From: Holacanthus passer
Taxonomy: Eukaryota; Chordata; Actinopteri; Pomacanthidae
NCBI GenBank assembly: GCA_025331565.1
Contig: JAFREQ010000077.1
Span: forward strand, 372,001-436,000
Reading direction: 5' to 3'
Length of the DNA stretch: 64,000 bases
This document shows positions 48,071-62,258 of the stretch, piece by piece (position 1 is the first letter of the stretch; the number at the start of each line of letters is the position of its first letter). Under the pieces are notes generated by a model that saw only the letters and a program-made list of their open reading frames with translations, did no database searches and was not told the DNA's origin. A program made the position numbers and the translations under genes.

Positions 48071-51000
48071 CTGGAACAGAAAAAATAGTTCAGTACAATG
48101 TGATGTAATTCAAACGTTGCATTTGGTCAGACCACAGATCTGTTGCTTTAATTTGGCTCTAGGTTTTTAATGAACACAAACCGACCGGCCTTGCACATAA
48201 TACAAGCAGTTGCAGATGACGTTCACCCATTAATCTAATTGGGTACAGATTCTGCTTTTGTGCATTAATCATGTGTCAAAGTGACATACAGGAAATTTAA
48301 TTTTGCAGGTCGGCCCCAGAGAACCACATCCACAAGGTTTATTTTTGGACTTGTGTTTGAAATAAGAGGTGGAATCACTTGCAAATTTATAAAAAAAAGA
48401 CAAAAACTTCTCTGCTGTGTCACTCCAACTCTCTTGGCGGAAGAAAATATCTTTTAGCACACAGCAAACAGGTGCAAACAAAATTGACTCGTGCCTGATG
48501 AAAGCGACGAACTGGCTTTGCAGCGGCATTGCAATTAGAGGCTGACAACATCCATCGTCAATTATTTTCTCACAGCTCTCCCTCTTCCCCCTCATGGACA
48601 GGTCACTTTGCAGCAGCGCTCTCTCATTGCAGTTACTGTTGAAGAATCATTTCACGTGTAATTTGAAGCATCTAAGTGTTTGCTGTTCAGCTGCGACTTG
48701 GGAAACATCAGCTCATTATTTGGTGTCACGAGCTCCCGGCACAATCACACATATGGTATTAATAATATTGTTGATCACAGGCATGAGGGAGGGAGACAGC
48801 TGCAAAATCAAGAGTATTCACAGTCATCAACATCCCACCAGCAAATGTACGCCAACAAAGTACTACATGTACACTATATACACACTACTCTCTGTTGGGC
48901 CACATACACTCAGATGCAGTATTGTTAATCTGCCAGTTACTTTCTCAATTAATTGATTGGTTTATAAAATATCAGGAAGTTTAATCACAATTTCTCCGAA
49001 CCAAAAGGCAAAGTCTAGATTTCTTTGACAAAAAAGTTGGAACTCAAGGTGTTTCACAGTTGTTATTTAGCTGCTCCTCTGCAAACATGCTGCTCACGTT
49101 TTGCCACCTGTGCAGACACGGTGTTCGCATCCGCTGAGGAAGACTGTGAGATGTGGTTCGAAGCTTTCGGTTAGATCTTGGTCGAGACGGACTTTTACAC
49201 TTTAAATGTCTCGTTTTGTCCAGACAACAGAATCCCAAAGACACTCAATAATATAAAACAAAGAAAAGCAGCAAATCCTCACGTTAACTTGAGCCATATT
49301 TGGAGTTTTGTCTGAATAATGACTAGAATATTTACTCAATGATTACTTTCCTTAACAAGTCAGACCCTTGATCTGAGCTTTACAAGCACAATACAAGAGT
49401 TCTTAACTTCCTGCAGAGACATAACAATTTCACATCTGTGCTGGCTACTTCCAGCACAGTGACTCAGCTTTCACTTCAGTCCTTGTGAAGCTCTGATGTC
49501 ACGTTTAAGGTCACAGACAAAACCCCTGTAAAAACCCTTTATCCAGCTATGGCACACACACATCCAAGGTTAGTTTCCAGAAAAGAATCCTTGCTGACTC
49601 AGTGCTTGTAGTGAAATAAAAAAAAAAAAATCACCACACCATTCAGGTAAAATAAGGCTGAATGAGAGCATATTGACTGAAAGGCACAGACCTTGAACAA
49701 ACTTCCATCCCACTATAGAAAGTCCACATGATCTGCAAGTCAAATGTTCCCACATACAGAAGCCCACACGGGCCGCATTCAATGCTGTCTCTTTACAATG
49801 AGTCACATGGGGTGTAGTTGGGATGCGGCTCATGTGGAGAGCAAAGTGTTCTCGACATCCATTAAGGTCTGGTCTGGAGTCCGAAAATCAATTTTATCTT
49901 ACTGACAATGACTTTTTTCTGCATCGACACTCAGCATGGTGTCCTTTGTGTTTAGTCCAGTTTGTAGCTTATAGTATTTTCAGGTTTCTGTTTGGAAGAT
50001 CACTGTAGTTTCTCATTTTCTACCAAGGACTTGGTTTGATTTTTTTTCTTTGTTTGTTTGTTGTTGCTTCAGCGATAATCTCACATCTCTTGAATACACA
50101 AACAAAGAATGAGAATCTATGTCAACATGTCCACATGTTCGCATCAGTCAGTCTGGACCAACGTGTTTGACCAGTTGACTGACTGATATCCCTAAAATTA
50201 CATTATTTGGTGCCATTTGTTATAGAAGATCATCGTGTTAGGAAACAGCAAAACATGAAGCACAGACACAGAAAGATGAAGAGAAATTTGGGACAGATGC
50301 TCCGAACACGACGTCATGACCTGAATTCTGTTCCCAAGTGAAAAGTCCAATTCGACCTGTCGTCATGAGAGGAGTCTGTGCTAAACAAGGCTGATCTTAG
50401 GTCAGCACATGGAACATATCACATTAACATCATGCTGCAGTTTTATGCCTGACGTGAACACATATATTTTTATATATCGTCTACAGTACGACATACAATT
50501 AATCTTATAAACCTTAATGAATCTGGAGTCAAATGGTGACCGTGGCGAACAGCACATCTTGAAAATTTTTGTGCAGCTTCTAACTCTCTAGTCCTACAAC
50601 ACACTTTGCGATCCATATCTGTGTGTACATCTGCACAGTGAAGTATTTGTATTCACACAGAATTGGTGTTGCATGGCTCGATCCAAAGCCACATTTGCAC
50701 TGAAGTGGAATTACAGCGGGACTTCGGGCGATTTTAGGATTTATGCTCCAAATCTGTGCCATGGCTGCATTCGTAAGAAACAAAGTCTGTTTCAGTGGAA
50801 TTTACTGATGCACTAATTGGAACTTGGAACTTCTCCAGATGGGTTTCATGCTGAGTCGCTGCAGGAGCCTGTGACTTTTCAGCCAAAATGCTATTGTAGC
50901 TTTTACTCATTTTCACTGTGGCCTGATAAAAAATACAAAAAAGGGAGCCCAAATCAGAGAGATGCTGATTCACAGTGGAATAATTTATTAGATGGCCTCT

Positions 51001-51749
51001 TTGTGTTTGAATTATTTACTGTGGAATTTCTGGACAAAGGCAAATTTGCACTGGATTAACAAGACAGATGACTCCTGTGATTCGTACAAATCACAGGAGG
51101 ATCCAAGGCAATACTGGTGCAGTGTTTAGGGCAAAAGGTTTGAGATGTTGTGTGTGTATTGTTTGCATCAGGTCTTCAATGAACAAACACAAGGATGAAA
51201 AAGATTGTCAGCAGTCGTTGGCAGTCTGTTGTAAATAAAGCAGATTTCCGAATATAAAAATGAGGCTTTTCAAATGTTAAATGAGGTAAAAAGCAGATTT
51301 AGTGTGTTTGGTCTTCAGGATGCAAACAATGTGTGTCGGTGGCAAATGCTGAATGTAAATAAAGCTGTTTTTGCTTGTGATGAAACCTCCACAGGACACG
51401 TTTAAATCCTGCACATATGTATAATGTCGGGCATTTGGACCTCATTGAGACATTTACATTTAGCAGTATTTACATCCTAGTTTACTGTGTTATTTAGCAG
51501 CAGTACTATGTTTAATCCAGACTCACAGTGTGACTCTGGGGATGCATGTCTGTGGGTCAGTTCACCACTTTAGTCCAGACTGAAATATCTCAACAACTAG
51601 ACTGAAGTGATGAAACATCCATGAGCCCAGGTGGATTAATCCTACTGACCTCTCATATGTTCTGTTTGTTCAATATTTGGTTTATGGCAAAAGAGCAGCA
51701 AAGACATTCTCATTAGTCTCAGCTGTACTTTGTGTTAAGCAGAGCAAGT

Positions 51750-52045
51750 TTTTTTATAAAGCACCATTCAGACACAAGATAATCCAACGTGCTTCACATG
51801 GGCAGAGAAATAAATTACAAATAAAACCTTGAGAAAACATTAACTTGCATTTAAAGGACAATAAAAAACAAAGGCAGGAAAAATAACAGTTTAAGATTTT
51901 AAAGAAGGGTGTTTTTTAACATTGAAGTAAATCAGCTATGTATTTAGACCCGAGACCATTTATTAGTTTATAGACAAGTAACAGGATTTTAAAATCTATG
52001 CTTTGACATGCAGGAAGCCAATGCAGTGATTTAAGGAGTTCTATT
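51750..52045. repeat. Common fish interspersed repeat fragment
   Basis: Contains 'ataaagcaccattcagacac', 'gtgcttcacatgggcag', 'caggattttaaaatctatgc' and 'caggaagccaatgcagtgat'. This is the order I know from a widespread fish repeat, whose class I cannot give with certainty. It has no coding capacity. Confidence 0.55.
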
Positions 52046-52377
52046 GTGTTTGAAAATTGGATGTAAAGCTGCGACTATAAACAATTACAGCTTACATTAA
52101 GAACACGCTTTTTAATCCATTCATAACACTTTTGCTCAAGTGTTTTTGGTTTTGGACAAACTAAAATATACAGCATGTCCAGAAAGCTTGACAGACCTGC
52201 TGCACCTGGTTACATTTGCTAAACTATGACTGGACAATCAGTTTTATAGGGGAAGAAATAGAAAGCCAAAAATAAAATATGTTTACATTTTAACATGTCT
52301 TTCTATCTATGAATCTTCAAAGTTGTTGGGCGTAAGTAATCTACATTTATGATGCATGGTGAAGAGAAGCCACACTT
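52046..52377. repeat. Direct repeat, copy 1 (pairs with 55152-55493)
   Basis: Shares long identical blocks with copy 2, including 'gaaagcttgacagacctgct', 'gcacctggttacatttgcta' and 'gtaagtaatctacatttatg'. It lies immediately after the repeat at 51750-52045. Confidence 0.8.
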
Positions 52378-55151
52378 TGGCTTCTGACTTGTGATTTTCT
52401 TCCTTAAGATTCCTGTTTTTCATGTGGTGTTCCTATAATTCTATCCAGCCCATGTACAAGCAGACAAAGATGGAAATCACGCCGATCTGAACCTGTTTGT
52501 TTACAATATTCATCATAGAAACATAACGATTTGCTGAGGTTTGTAATCAAAGCGGCTGCTGTACGAGTGCTGGGGCGGTGAAAACGTGCCCACCCTCATT
52601 TCCTGTGGATTTATGTTTAGCAGTTTACACTTCTGTGGGTTGCTCTGCTTCAAAGGCAGCGGGGGGTCTGTCACATATTCCCCACAGTTCGGGCGTATAA
52701 ATGCAAATCTCACAAAGCGCAGATGCTGTGACTCCATCAGCTGTGATAAAAGCAGCCATGATGAAAAGGATCCTGATAGTCACTGATAAGCTTCCCATGA
52801 ATGTGTGAATTGGATGAAGGACACACAAGCTTTAAACGCGGAGCAAAGTGAGAGATACTTAATCACACACAGAGAAAATGCATTAAATATGAAGACACCT
52901 CATTTTAAGAATCCTCTATAAAGCTATATTCAGAAGCACAGTACTGAGTGGTAAACATTGACAATGGTTGTGCATCATCTCTGGAGTTCTTCATTTCTTG
53001 TTGAGACAATCTTTGCCACTTCTGATCACTATTGGAAATGGTTAACAAGACCAGGCTATTGATCGTTGATGTCTGAGCTTCCATTTCCCTCCCCTGATGA
53101 GTTGGTTTTTGATCAGATTTTTTAATGTGGCTAATTGGACTCAACTACTGTATTTGCCGAGGACTGATGATGTCTTTGAAGTAGCTCTCCCTTTAATGAT
53201 TAGCTCTTGTTTGATCGTAATGAGACAGCTCCCTGGATCCAGTATTGATTTTCATATTGACTGGTTTTGTCATTAACGACTCTTCATTTATCTTTGCCTT
53301 GATTATAAAGTAATGAAAGATATGATGGAAACTGCTGTGATAAATGGATCCTAGTGCTGCCTGGAAAACAAATTTAAGATTGTTAAACTATGGTGAGAGC
53401 AGGTGGTGCTTGGTTGCACAGAAGCAAACCCTGTAACAAATTACACCCTGGTTTATTTCAAAGCTTGCTTTCCTTCTTCTTCTGACCGAAGTGATGTATT
53501 TGTTATTTTGCACCTTACTGTGATGCAATCCAATGCAGCAGCACCACAAAGTACAGCCACTGTTGTATACAGAGATCAAACAGAGGCAAAACGAAAAAGT
53601 ACACAGAAACAAAATGAAACCGAAAAGCAATACAGTGAGTAGATGTATGTGCATTTAAAGTGTATATAATTGATATTTTTATAATAATAATGATATAATG
53701 ACAATGAGAAAATAATGTGACAATGTGAGACATTGCTTGCAGTGATGAACCTACAGAGAATTATCATCTGAATCAGCAGCTCCTCTGGACTTCACAGAGA
53801 TTTATGGTGAGTTTCAGCTCATTGTTCAGCTGTTTGGCAACTTCACTGTTTCAGTTCACTATCACTGCTCTCATGGTTTGGTCTTTGGCTTTTTGCCCAC
53901 ACGGTAAGCTGGTGAACATAGTGGAGCATTTAGAAACAAAAGAGCCAGATATTTTTCCCACAGAGCTAAATCAAACCGAATATTGGAGTTACATTCGCCA
54001 GGTGACCAGAAAATGAACGCTGCTCCATAAATACTAGATGTGTAAATGTTTGCCATTGTTCACCATATTAACTTAAAAGGATATGTCAGTTTTGTGTGCA
54101 ACTTTTTTCCGTTGCCCCCAAATCTGCAAAAACTAAGCTATGCAGTTTTACTGTAAATGCTGTAATTTTCAGATTTTGTTTTAACAGTAACTGACCTCAG
54201 AGGCAGGATTGATATTTTCATTATCTTTGACAAATCTGAACTGAAATGAACAACTCTCCACTCTGAGTTGCTCACCCCTTCAATTACATCACTCATCCTC
54301 TTATGTGTTGTCTCTGTTATTCTGGTTCTGCCAGAACCTGAAGAATATAATTAGGGCACAGTGTCCACGAGGATTCTCCGTCATGTTTAGAAGCACTAAA
54401 TCAGTAAAGAGGAGAAGCCGGAGGTCCAATTTAATCCACTGCAGGTTGTTTACACCTTGAAGAGTCACAGAGCTACTAAAGCTCCAATGAGATGGTATCT
54501 TTACCTCCTTAATGTGATGTATTTCCTGTTGAAACAGGATAGTCCTGAGGGTAAAATCCAATGCAAAACGGACGAAATGGCTTTTTGATTTAAAACAAAA
54601 AAAATGTTAAAGGGACTGATTTTATTGTTTTCACCCAATAAAGCAGCATGAATTCATCGCTGAAGGTGAGCTGCTTTCTAGGAAGTGGCAGCTTTCCAAG
54701 AAGTTCAGGTGGACATTTATTCTTTTTCAGGCAGCACTGAGCCATTGTGAATGTGTGAACGGCACCTTGGACACAATCAAACCGAGGAAGCCTTTGTGGA
54801 ACTCATTCACTCAGTGGACACTAACATCATGATTACATAAGACGGTGTAAAAGACAGTAGTGTGTTTGGACAAGGTCTGGCTTATGAAGCTTACAGGAAT
54901 ATGACTCACACCAACCACTGGAAACAAACTGGGAGTTACTGGAACTGTTCATGAGAATGTGCCAACAAGCACTGAGGCAAAAGACAAAGAGCAACATTTC
55001 AGGAAGTTTTTAAAAACTGGGCAAAATCATACACCTGAGAAACGAAGGTGGAGAGAAGCAGTGTGGAACCCGGCCATCCACCAAATACACACCAAATACA
55101 CAAACCCCAAATTCATGCAGTGCAAGAGAAGAAGCTATTAAGATGAGGATT

Positions 55152-55493
55152 AATGTGTTGAAGTGTAAAGATGCTACTGTAAACTGCAGCTTTCATTAAA
55201 AACACACACTTCAATCCATTCATTACACTTATGCTCAGGTGTTTTGGTTTTGGAATATATATAATAAGAATATACAACAGCTCCAGAAAGCTTGACAGAC
55301 CTGCTGCACCTGGTTACATTTGCTAAACTACGACTGGACAATTAGATTTTTGGGAAAGAAAGAGAAAGCAAAAGACAAAATATGTTTAAAATTTAATATG
55401 TTTTTGGGTTGTTTTTCTATCTGTGAATCTTCAAAGCTGTTGGGCGTAAGTAATCTACATTTATGACAGCCATGCATGGTTAAGACCCCACGC
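55152..55493. repeat. Direct repeat, copy 2 (pairs with 52046-52377)
   Basis: Second copy in the same orientation about 3.1 kb further on, with small indels (for example extra bases around 55255-55275). The DNA between the copies shows no other shared sequence, so this may be two insertions of one unnamed element rather than a tandem duplication. Confidence 0.8.
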
Positions 55494-58400
55494 TTATTAA
55501 AACTCCAAAAAAATCAAAGAAGATTTTACAATTAGTCACAGACATCCCGTCCACTGCAATATTAAATTTAGTTTATAGCATTTTCAGTCAACAGTCTAAT
55601 TAGAGGGGAAGTAAACCTCGGATGTGATTGCGCGGTTTGATAAACCGTGAAAGCGAAATAATCAGACTTTCACTGAGTCACTTTGAACTTTGGCTTCAAA
55701 GGCAGATTCATTTGTGACTCATATTATCTATGGACGTAAGTTTAATAGCACAAACAGCCTGATGCTCAAACAAACCAATAATTGGAAAACGGATGGCGTC
55801 ATTGCGGTTCAGAGATCCACAGTTATATAAAAGAGGGAGGAGGGCGAGGGACAATCTGCGGGAACATCGTGATGCCGCCTCAAACATCTCACACAACGAC
55901 CTCACACAATAGGTCTGACCTACATTGCTCCTGACAGCATCCTCAACACGCATCAGCCCTGAGTTACAAACACGCAGCAAAGCGGTGACTCACACTTCAA
56001 CTCTGGTTCTCACAATCTGGAGCTCCTGCTGGTTTTCATTCTGGTCATCTAATCAGGTAGCATCTGAGACGCCAAGTAAATGTAATCAGGCAGGACAGAG
56101 CAGCAGCAGCGCTGTGTGTCCAGGGAGGAAGGACTGACTGCTGCTTCAGAGGATGTGCATTTCTTATCATAATTGCATAGTCTTAACATTTACAGGATCC
56201 AGAGAAGAGTTCTGTTTAATGCACAAGGGAGCAGCATGTACAGATGATGCATCCGGCTTTAAAGAGAAACATGTCAGGTTTAATTGGGAACAGATTCTAC
56301 ATGCTCAACGCTCTGCAGCAAACAGACTATAGAGACTTTACCTCACAGTGAATTTCACAGGTTTTCAAACAGCTCCTCCTTTGCCAGGAGCGAGCCGGAG
56401 CACTTAGGCACGGTACCTGGGAAGAGTCTTTGCTTCATGCTCTACTCTATTATGTGCAAACTGTTACGACTGCAAGAGAATAAATTTGTGAATGCTACAG
56501 AAAACATGTCATCCACTTTCAGTCCTTTGATTCTCATTTCACAATTATCACCGTTGCACAGTAGGATTGAAATGATGCAACTGTGCTCAACCATAGGAAC
56601 TGAAATGGTACATAATGTGCAGTTGACTCTCTCTCGAGGAGGATTAACCTGTTAAGACCAGTGTCACACCAGCAGACTGAGCTAAGGTACGTTGCACAAA
56701 AAAGAAAGAAATGAATTTTGGGAGTGGAACAAATGAACAGCAGGTATCTGCAAAGATTGACTTAAAGAGCTCAGGTTTTGCACTTAAGCCCTTTTCACAC
56801 ATTAAGCTTCATCCAGAAATGTTCCTGAAACTCGCACTGATGTTTACACTGCAGCTGCCACAAAAGGCTCCAGCGAGACTTCCTCCCTGGATGCTTCTGT
56901 ACAACACATTTGTGAGAGAAAGCAGCGAAACTACCTCCTGGATCAAGAACACTCCAAAGCCTGAAAGCTCCACAGCCAAAAGTCTGAAAATGGTCCTTTT
57001 TTCTAATGTTTCCCAAAAAGTGGACAGCCCCAAAAATAAGGCCACCCAAGCAGAGAACGACATTATTAGAAGAAAATAATCTGCCCAGGTCAGGCCACGT
57101 GTGAACACATTCTACCTCAACACTCAGTACTGTATTGTATGAGGGTCAAGCGTGACTTTGCAGCAGGTCAGTCCTGAAAAAGAGAGAGTGCTGCCCTCCA
57201 CAAAATGACCCTGGTCTGCAGCTAATACACTAAACAGAATCCAATAGGACAGCTGAAGCGCATGAACCGGGCAATGATGGGTTCGAAATGAGGAAGAGAC
57301 GTCGGGAAGCTGCTCCAAGATTGTCTATTATGTGGAAAAGAATAGAAACACACTGCAAATGCTTGCTTCAATTTAGCATCAACAAGGGGGAAACCATTCA
57401 GTATCCGTTCTTCCCTTCTCAGTGCCAACTCGCCGAAACACCTGAAAGAACTCCAGCAAATTACATCATTAATACTAAAATATTACTGCACCTCCTCCTT
57501 CGACTAATACTAATAAAAACAATAGTAATGTCATTAATCACACTTTACATTTCTGAACTAGTTGTCACACTGGTTATGATGCATATTCTGTGTTTTATTT
57601 GTTTTCTGAAAGTTGGTCAATAAGTGTCAACAGGAACAGGAAACACACATCGGAGATCTCGAGGGATTCGGTGCTAAAACACAGCGGCACAGACGACCGA
57701 GCACTGAAGACGTCTCCTAAATGAATAACTGTCAAACCTGTCAACACCAGAGGGATTGTGACTTGAGGGCTGCAGGATCGATCCCCAGAACCGGGACGAT
57801 AAATCCAAGCGATGAAGAGACGGCCGCAATAATCACAGCTCAGTTGAAGTGAGAGTGGGGACGTGATGGACAGGTGCTTTCAGGTGTGACGGTGAGTCTG
57901 ACCAGACGTGGAAGGAAGAACTTTCAGCAGCCGCCAATTTGTCTCATTCTGGAGGAGCTGATAATTGAGGATTTGGAGAAGAACTTTGTGAACTTATGTC
58001 GCAGCATTTCTCTCCCATTGTGCTTTTTTAATGGCAATAATCTTTGTCGGTGCTTATTAATGCAGCAACATATTACATTATCCTTGTTTGTAGTTTTTAA
58101 TATGCAGCAGATTCAATAGTTGTTCATAGGGACGAGGACTCTTGCACTGATGCTCTGAATGCATTTTAGAAGCTGATCTGATTTTTTGAGTTTCTCCCCA
58201 TTGAGGCTCTGAGTATGGAGGCTGTTATTATTTATATCAGGTTATAAAAAGACAAATTTGTGCTTTTGGGGCAGATAAACGAACTCAACCTGATTTGACT
58301 TGGCTGTGTGCATGAGACAGAGAGGGAAAGAGGAATGTGGGAGATGGGAATGATACAGTCTAAATATTAAAATATTAACCGTCAGGCCAGCGTGAACATT

Positions 58401-60156
58401 TATGCTCAACAAATCTACCCTGATAAATAAAGTTTAAAGAAAAATGCTACATTTCAAATAACACTTATTGATCACAAAATACAGAAACAAAATGACAAAA
58501 GGTCTAAGACTTGATACTGTAAAAACAATAAATCACTTTGAATGACTTGATCGTGTCACGACGTACTGTATATACTGTAACACTGCAGATACAGCAGTAT
58601 ATAGTCCCAACATAACTACATAACAAGCTCCCTGGAGAGATTTTGACCTCTAGTAGCCACAGAGATGTTTTAATGAGGGGATCACAGTTCTGTTGACCAA
58701 AAGAGAAGATGACATAAATCCCACACTGGGGAAAACCAGCTGTTACAGCAGCTCGGAGGGAAAGGAGTGAAAATGAAACAAGATAAAAACAAGACAAATT
58801 TGAAAATAATAATAAAGATTATAGACACTTTTCACTTTCACAGGCTCCTTATAATCTGCCACCAGTATGATGTATGTGTGAATGGCTGAACGCTTGCTTG
58901 TAAAGTGTGATATGAATATAGTCCATTTGCAGAGTATTCACTTATAGAGATATGACCATGATGGATAAATGCACTTATATCTGTAATACACACACATTGA
59001 GCATTATAAGTAGAATTGCAAATTGGCTTCACACTGATCCACTGATCCACTGATGATAATGTGAGAAATGAAGAAATGCAGCAAAATACCGGCTGTATTT
59101 TATGACGAGGGAAACACAGTTAAATGTTTGTAACGGTTCAAGGACAAAGTGAATGTGTTTTGGTGAGTAACACTGAACGTAAACACAACTTTTATTTGTT
59201 CATATCTCTGCAGGAGTTAAACATTTTATTATTCATGAATCTTTGCATTTGGCTCCACAATAACATCTCATATCAACACCTCATTCAATCACGCTGAGCC
59301 ACAGTCAGTACTTAGAGACTGATTGTATAAGGGTCCCATCGAGTGTAATTGCAGACTGCATCTTCCTACCACCGCAGAGCAATGAGTGTTGTATGAAAAT
59401 CAAAGACCAAATTCTCTCTTTTCATTTTCATTGTTTTGCAACGTTAGAATGAAAGCGCACTTAATAAAGCTACAGACTTCAATTAAAATATTTTAGCCTA
59501 ACAGGAGAATCCGCTCTGTAGCTACCAACATGAACCAAACACTGAGCCCGAGTGAGGATCTTCATCTAATCAGACAACCGTTTGGAAGGTATTAATCAAT
59601 CAGCATGTAACTTGTTTAAGGCATTTAGAGCAATGACGTCTGATGTGGAAATCTGTTTTCTCTTCTCATCTTCTCGAATGATTACGTCAGCAATGGAGAG
59701 GCTGTAACCTGGACCGAATATAAGCTTTAAGAATAGATGTATAAGGGATGAATATCCATCCAACGGGGAACATTATGTTTGCTGCAACCTGGAGTCCTTT
59801 GGTGACAGGATGTTCTGTCTATCACATCATTCTCCCAGCACTTCTTCAACAATGCTTCTCTTTCTGTGACAATGCATAAAAAAAACAAAACAATGCAGAC
59901 TTATTTTATCCTCACTTTGAGCCTCTATTTGTGCAGTACTCCATGCACAGCAGTTCTCCTGGGAACAAACAGCATTTCAGCTTTCAGATGTCTGAATCCT
60001 TTCACTTTGATGTCCAGCGAACTGAACAGTCGCTGTTGATGCCGTATTAAAATAAAATCTCAACTCCTGGGCCAAAATGGAAATTGAGAGGATATATGTT
60101 GTCAACTATAGCTGCTGTTTGTTTAGTGAAAACGGGAACAAAATATCAATCCTGAG

Positions 60157-60626
60157 TACAACCTGTGACGCCGTGTGAAACATAAAACATAAAAACAGGA
60201 TGCAATCATTTGCAAACAAACTGTGTTTACTGACAACAGTTTTACAAAGTGTTGAACCTCTCTCCATCCTCGCTCATGAACGACTGAGTCTTTCCAGGAA
60301 CCTTTCATACCCAATCATGATACTATCACCTGTTACCAATGAACCTGTTTACCTGTGGAATGATCCAAACAGGTGTTTTTGGATCAGTCCACAACTTTCA
60401 CAGTCTTTTGTTGCTCCTGTCCCAACTTGTTTGAAACATGCTGCTGCCGTCAAATTCAGAATAAGCAGATATTTACAAAAATCAATAAAGTTGTCAAACA
60501 TTAAATATATATTGTCTTTGTGCCTTTTTTAAAAATAGTGTATATGTCAAAAAGGATTAACAAATGATCACATTGTCGTATTTATGTTTTACACAGCGTC
60601 CCAGCTTTTTTAAATTGGGGGTCGTA
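60157..60626 (+). mobile_element. Tc1-like MITE copy 4
   Basis: A nearly full-length copy in plus orientation. The left end 'tacaacctgtgacgccgtg' is eroded; the right end is 'ttttaaattgggggtcgta'. The internal blocks match copies 1 and 3, but about 60 bases present in copies 1 and 3 ('cctgagtccatgtaataatc' and neighbours) are missing. Confidence 0.8.
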
Positions 60627-61750
60627 ACATTAACAAAGCTATTTGATCTAAATGTCATGTACACCCACAGGGCTGGACACAGCTGCCTCATACATGTTGC
60701 TGTCATTCAGTGTTTGTATGATTAATTCATGTTTTCTAAGAAAGTAATAGCCTTTTCTCCAGCCATCTGTTTAGAGCCAATGTGGCTATTCACTATGTTT
60801 TCATTATTTTGGTTTGAGGCCGAAATGGATATCTCATTATAAACCACGCAAAACTCACAGCTAACATTAATCATATGTGGAAGGATATTTTAGGAAAGCT
60901 ACCAGAGAAACAAAATAGAAAAAGTTTGTTGAAACAAAACTCATTAATCAAAATTAGGGTGGTAATAAAATTTGACCTAACAAGGCAAGTATACGGCTTA
61001 TCCATAAAAAGTAGAATTGTGGTAATAAAATGGAAGTACAGAAGTTGTAGTATTCCGAGAAGTGATAAAAAACACAAAATAAAAACATGCATGCAACATA
61101 TAATTCAGTTTTTGTAAAACTCGAGGGCCAGACTGAAAGAACGTGTTCAGTGCAAAAAAACCATCATCACATCATCATAGGGACAAAGGACTCTGCAGGC
61201 ACATGCTCAACCAGTTTGTGCCACTCGCATCAGTTTATCGTAAGTAAATACAAAGCTTATTCAACACAAGTCTGCAGTAGGTAATTTTGTGCAGGAGACT
61301 GGAATGAAATACAGAAAGTAGCTTCACCTGTGGCTGTATGACCAGGTATGTGACATCTGCTGAACATACAGGATTCATACTCTGTTTTTCTGAATGTCTT
61401 ACACCAGTTAAAAGATGACACATTATTAACAAGTACCCTATAAGAAACTAACAAGTGTTGATGTCACACCAGATCCATGTCCACATTGCAAACAAAGAGA
61501 GTTGTGTTTACGTTCAATATTTCACACCAACATATTGTGTGCGTGCTTGAGGCTTAACAGACATGTCGCATTGCATTTCATTCCTTACAACAAAGGTTGC
61601 AGAGGTGCTTGTTTCTTCTTCCTTGCATTTTTTGGTGCACTGCTACGTTTCTTTCTACGTTAATGCTGCTATCTGTCGATCAGTGGAACAGCACGAAATC
61701 ATTATGCATGTGCGCAGTATAAACAAAACAAGACATTCAACATCCCATTT
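60627..61750. other. Spacer between two inverted MITE copies
   Basis: About 1.1 kb of AT-rich DNA between MITE copies 4 and 5. No gene, exon or other repeat was recognised. Confidence 0.4.
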
Positions 61751-62258
61751 TACAACCCTGATACCAAAATGCAGTCAAACAGAATGTGATCATTTGCTGA
61801 ATATGTTGTCATATAGTCAATTGAAAACAGCACAAAGACAATATATTTAATGTTTGATCTCATCAGCTTCATTGATTGTTGTAAATATCTGCTTCTTATG
61901 AATTTGATGGCAGCAACATGTTTCAAACAAGTTGGGACAGGAGCAACAAAAGACTGAAAGTTGTGGACTGATCCAAAAACACCTGTTTGGATGATTCCAC
62001 AGGTAAACAGGTTCATTGGTAACAGGTGATAGGAACATGATTGGGTATGAAAGGTTCATCCTGGAAAGACTCAGTCGTTCACAAGCGAGATGGAGAGAGG
62101 TTCAACACTTTGTGAACATGATTGTATAAAAGAGATTAATACATGGACTCAGGAAGACTTTGTAAAACTGTTGTCAGTAAAACAGTTTGTTTGCATCCTG
62201 TTACGTTGTTTATTTACGTTTAACACAGCGTCCCAGCCTCTTTGGAATCAGAGCTGTA
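61751..62258 (-). mobile_element. Tc1-like MITE copy 5 (inverted, best preserved)
   Basis: The most complete copy, 508 bp. The left end is TACAACCCTGATACCAAAA. The right end, read on the opposite strand, is TACAGCTCTGATTCCAAAG, giving a 19-base imperfect terminal inverted repeat with TA at both extremes, as in Tc1/mariner insertions. A short frame at 62090 (MERGSTLCEH) probably derives from the start of a transposase gene in the parent element; this last point is inference. Confidence 0.85.

Larger units (their letters stand above)
48071..60156. other. rxfp1 5' intron or upstream DNA; no exon recognised
   Basis: About 12 kb in which I looked on the minus strand for a signal peptide and an LDLa cysteine pattern (family form roughly CxLGYFPCGN...CNG..DCGN.ADE..C) and found none. 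The open frames are short and show no recognised domain. The stretch includes a common interspersed repeat (51750-52045) and a direct-repeat pair (52046 and 55152). Confidence 0.55.

Noticed and set aside
52513..52737. Minus-strand frame containing NCGEYVTDPPLP
   Set aside because: Considered as a lost exon, but it matches no part of RXFP1 and has no good splice borders.
56540..56600. Minus-strand CNGDNC motif considered as a piece of the rxfp1 LDLa module
   Set aside because: The surrounding residues lack the other cysteines and the acidic calcium-binding signature of an LDLa domain.
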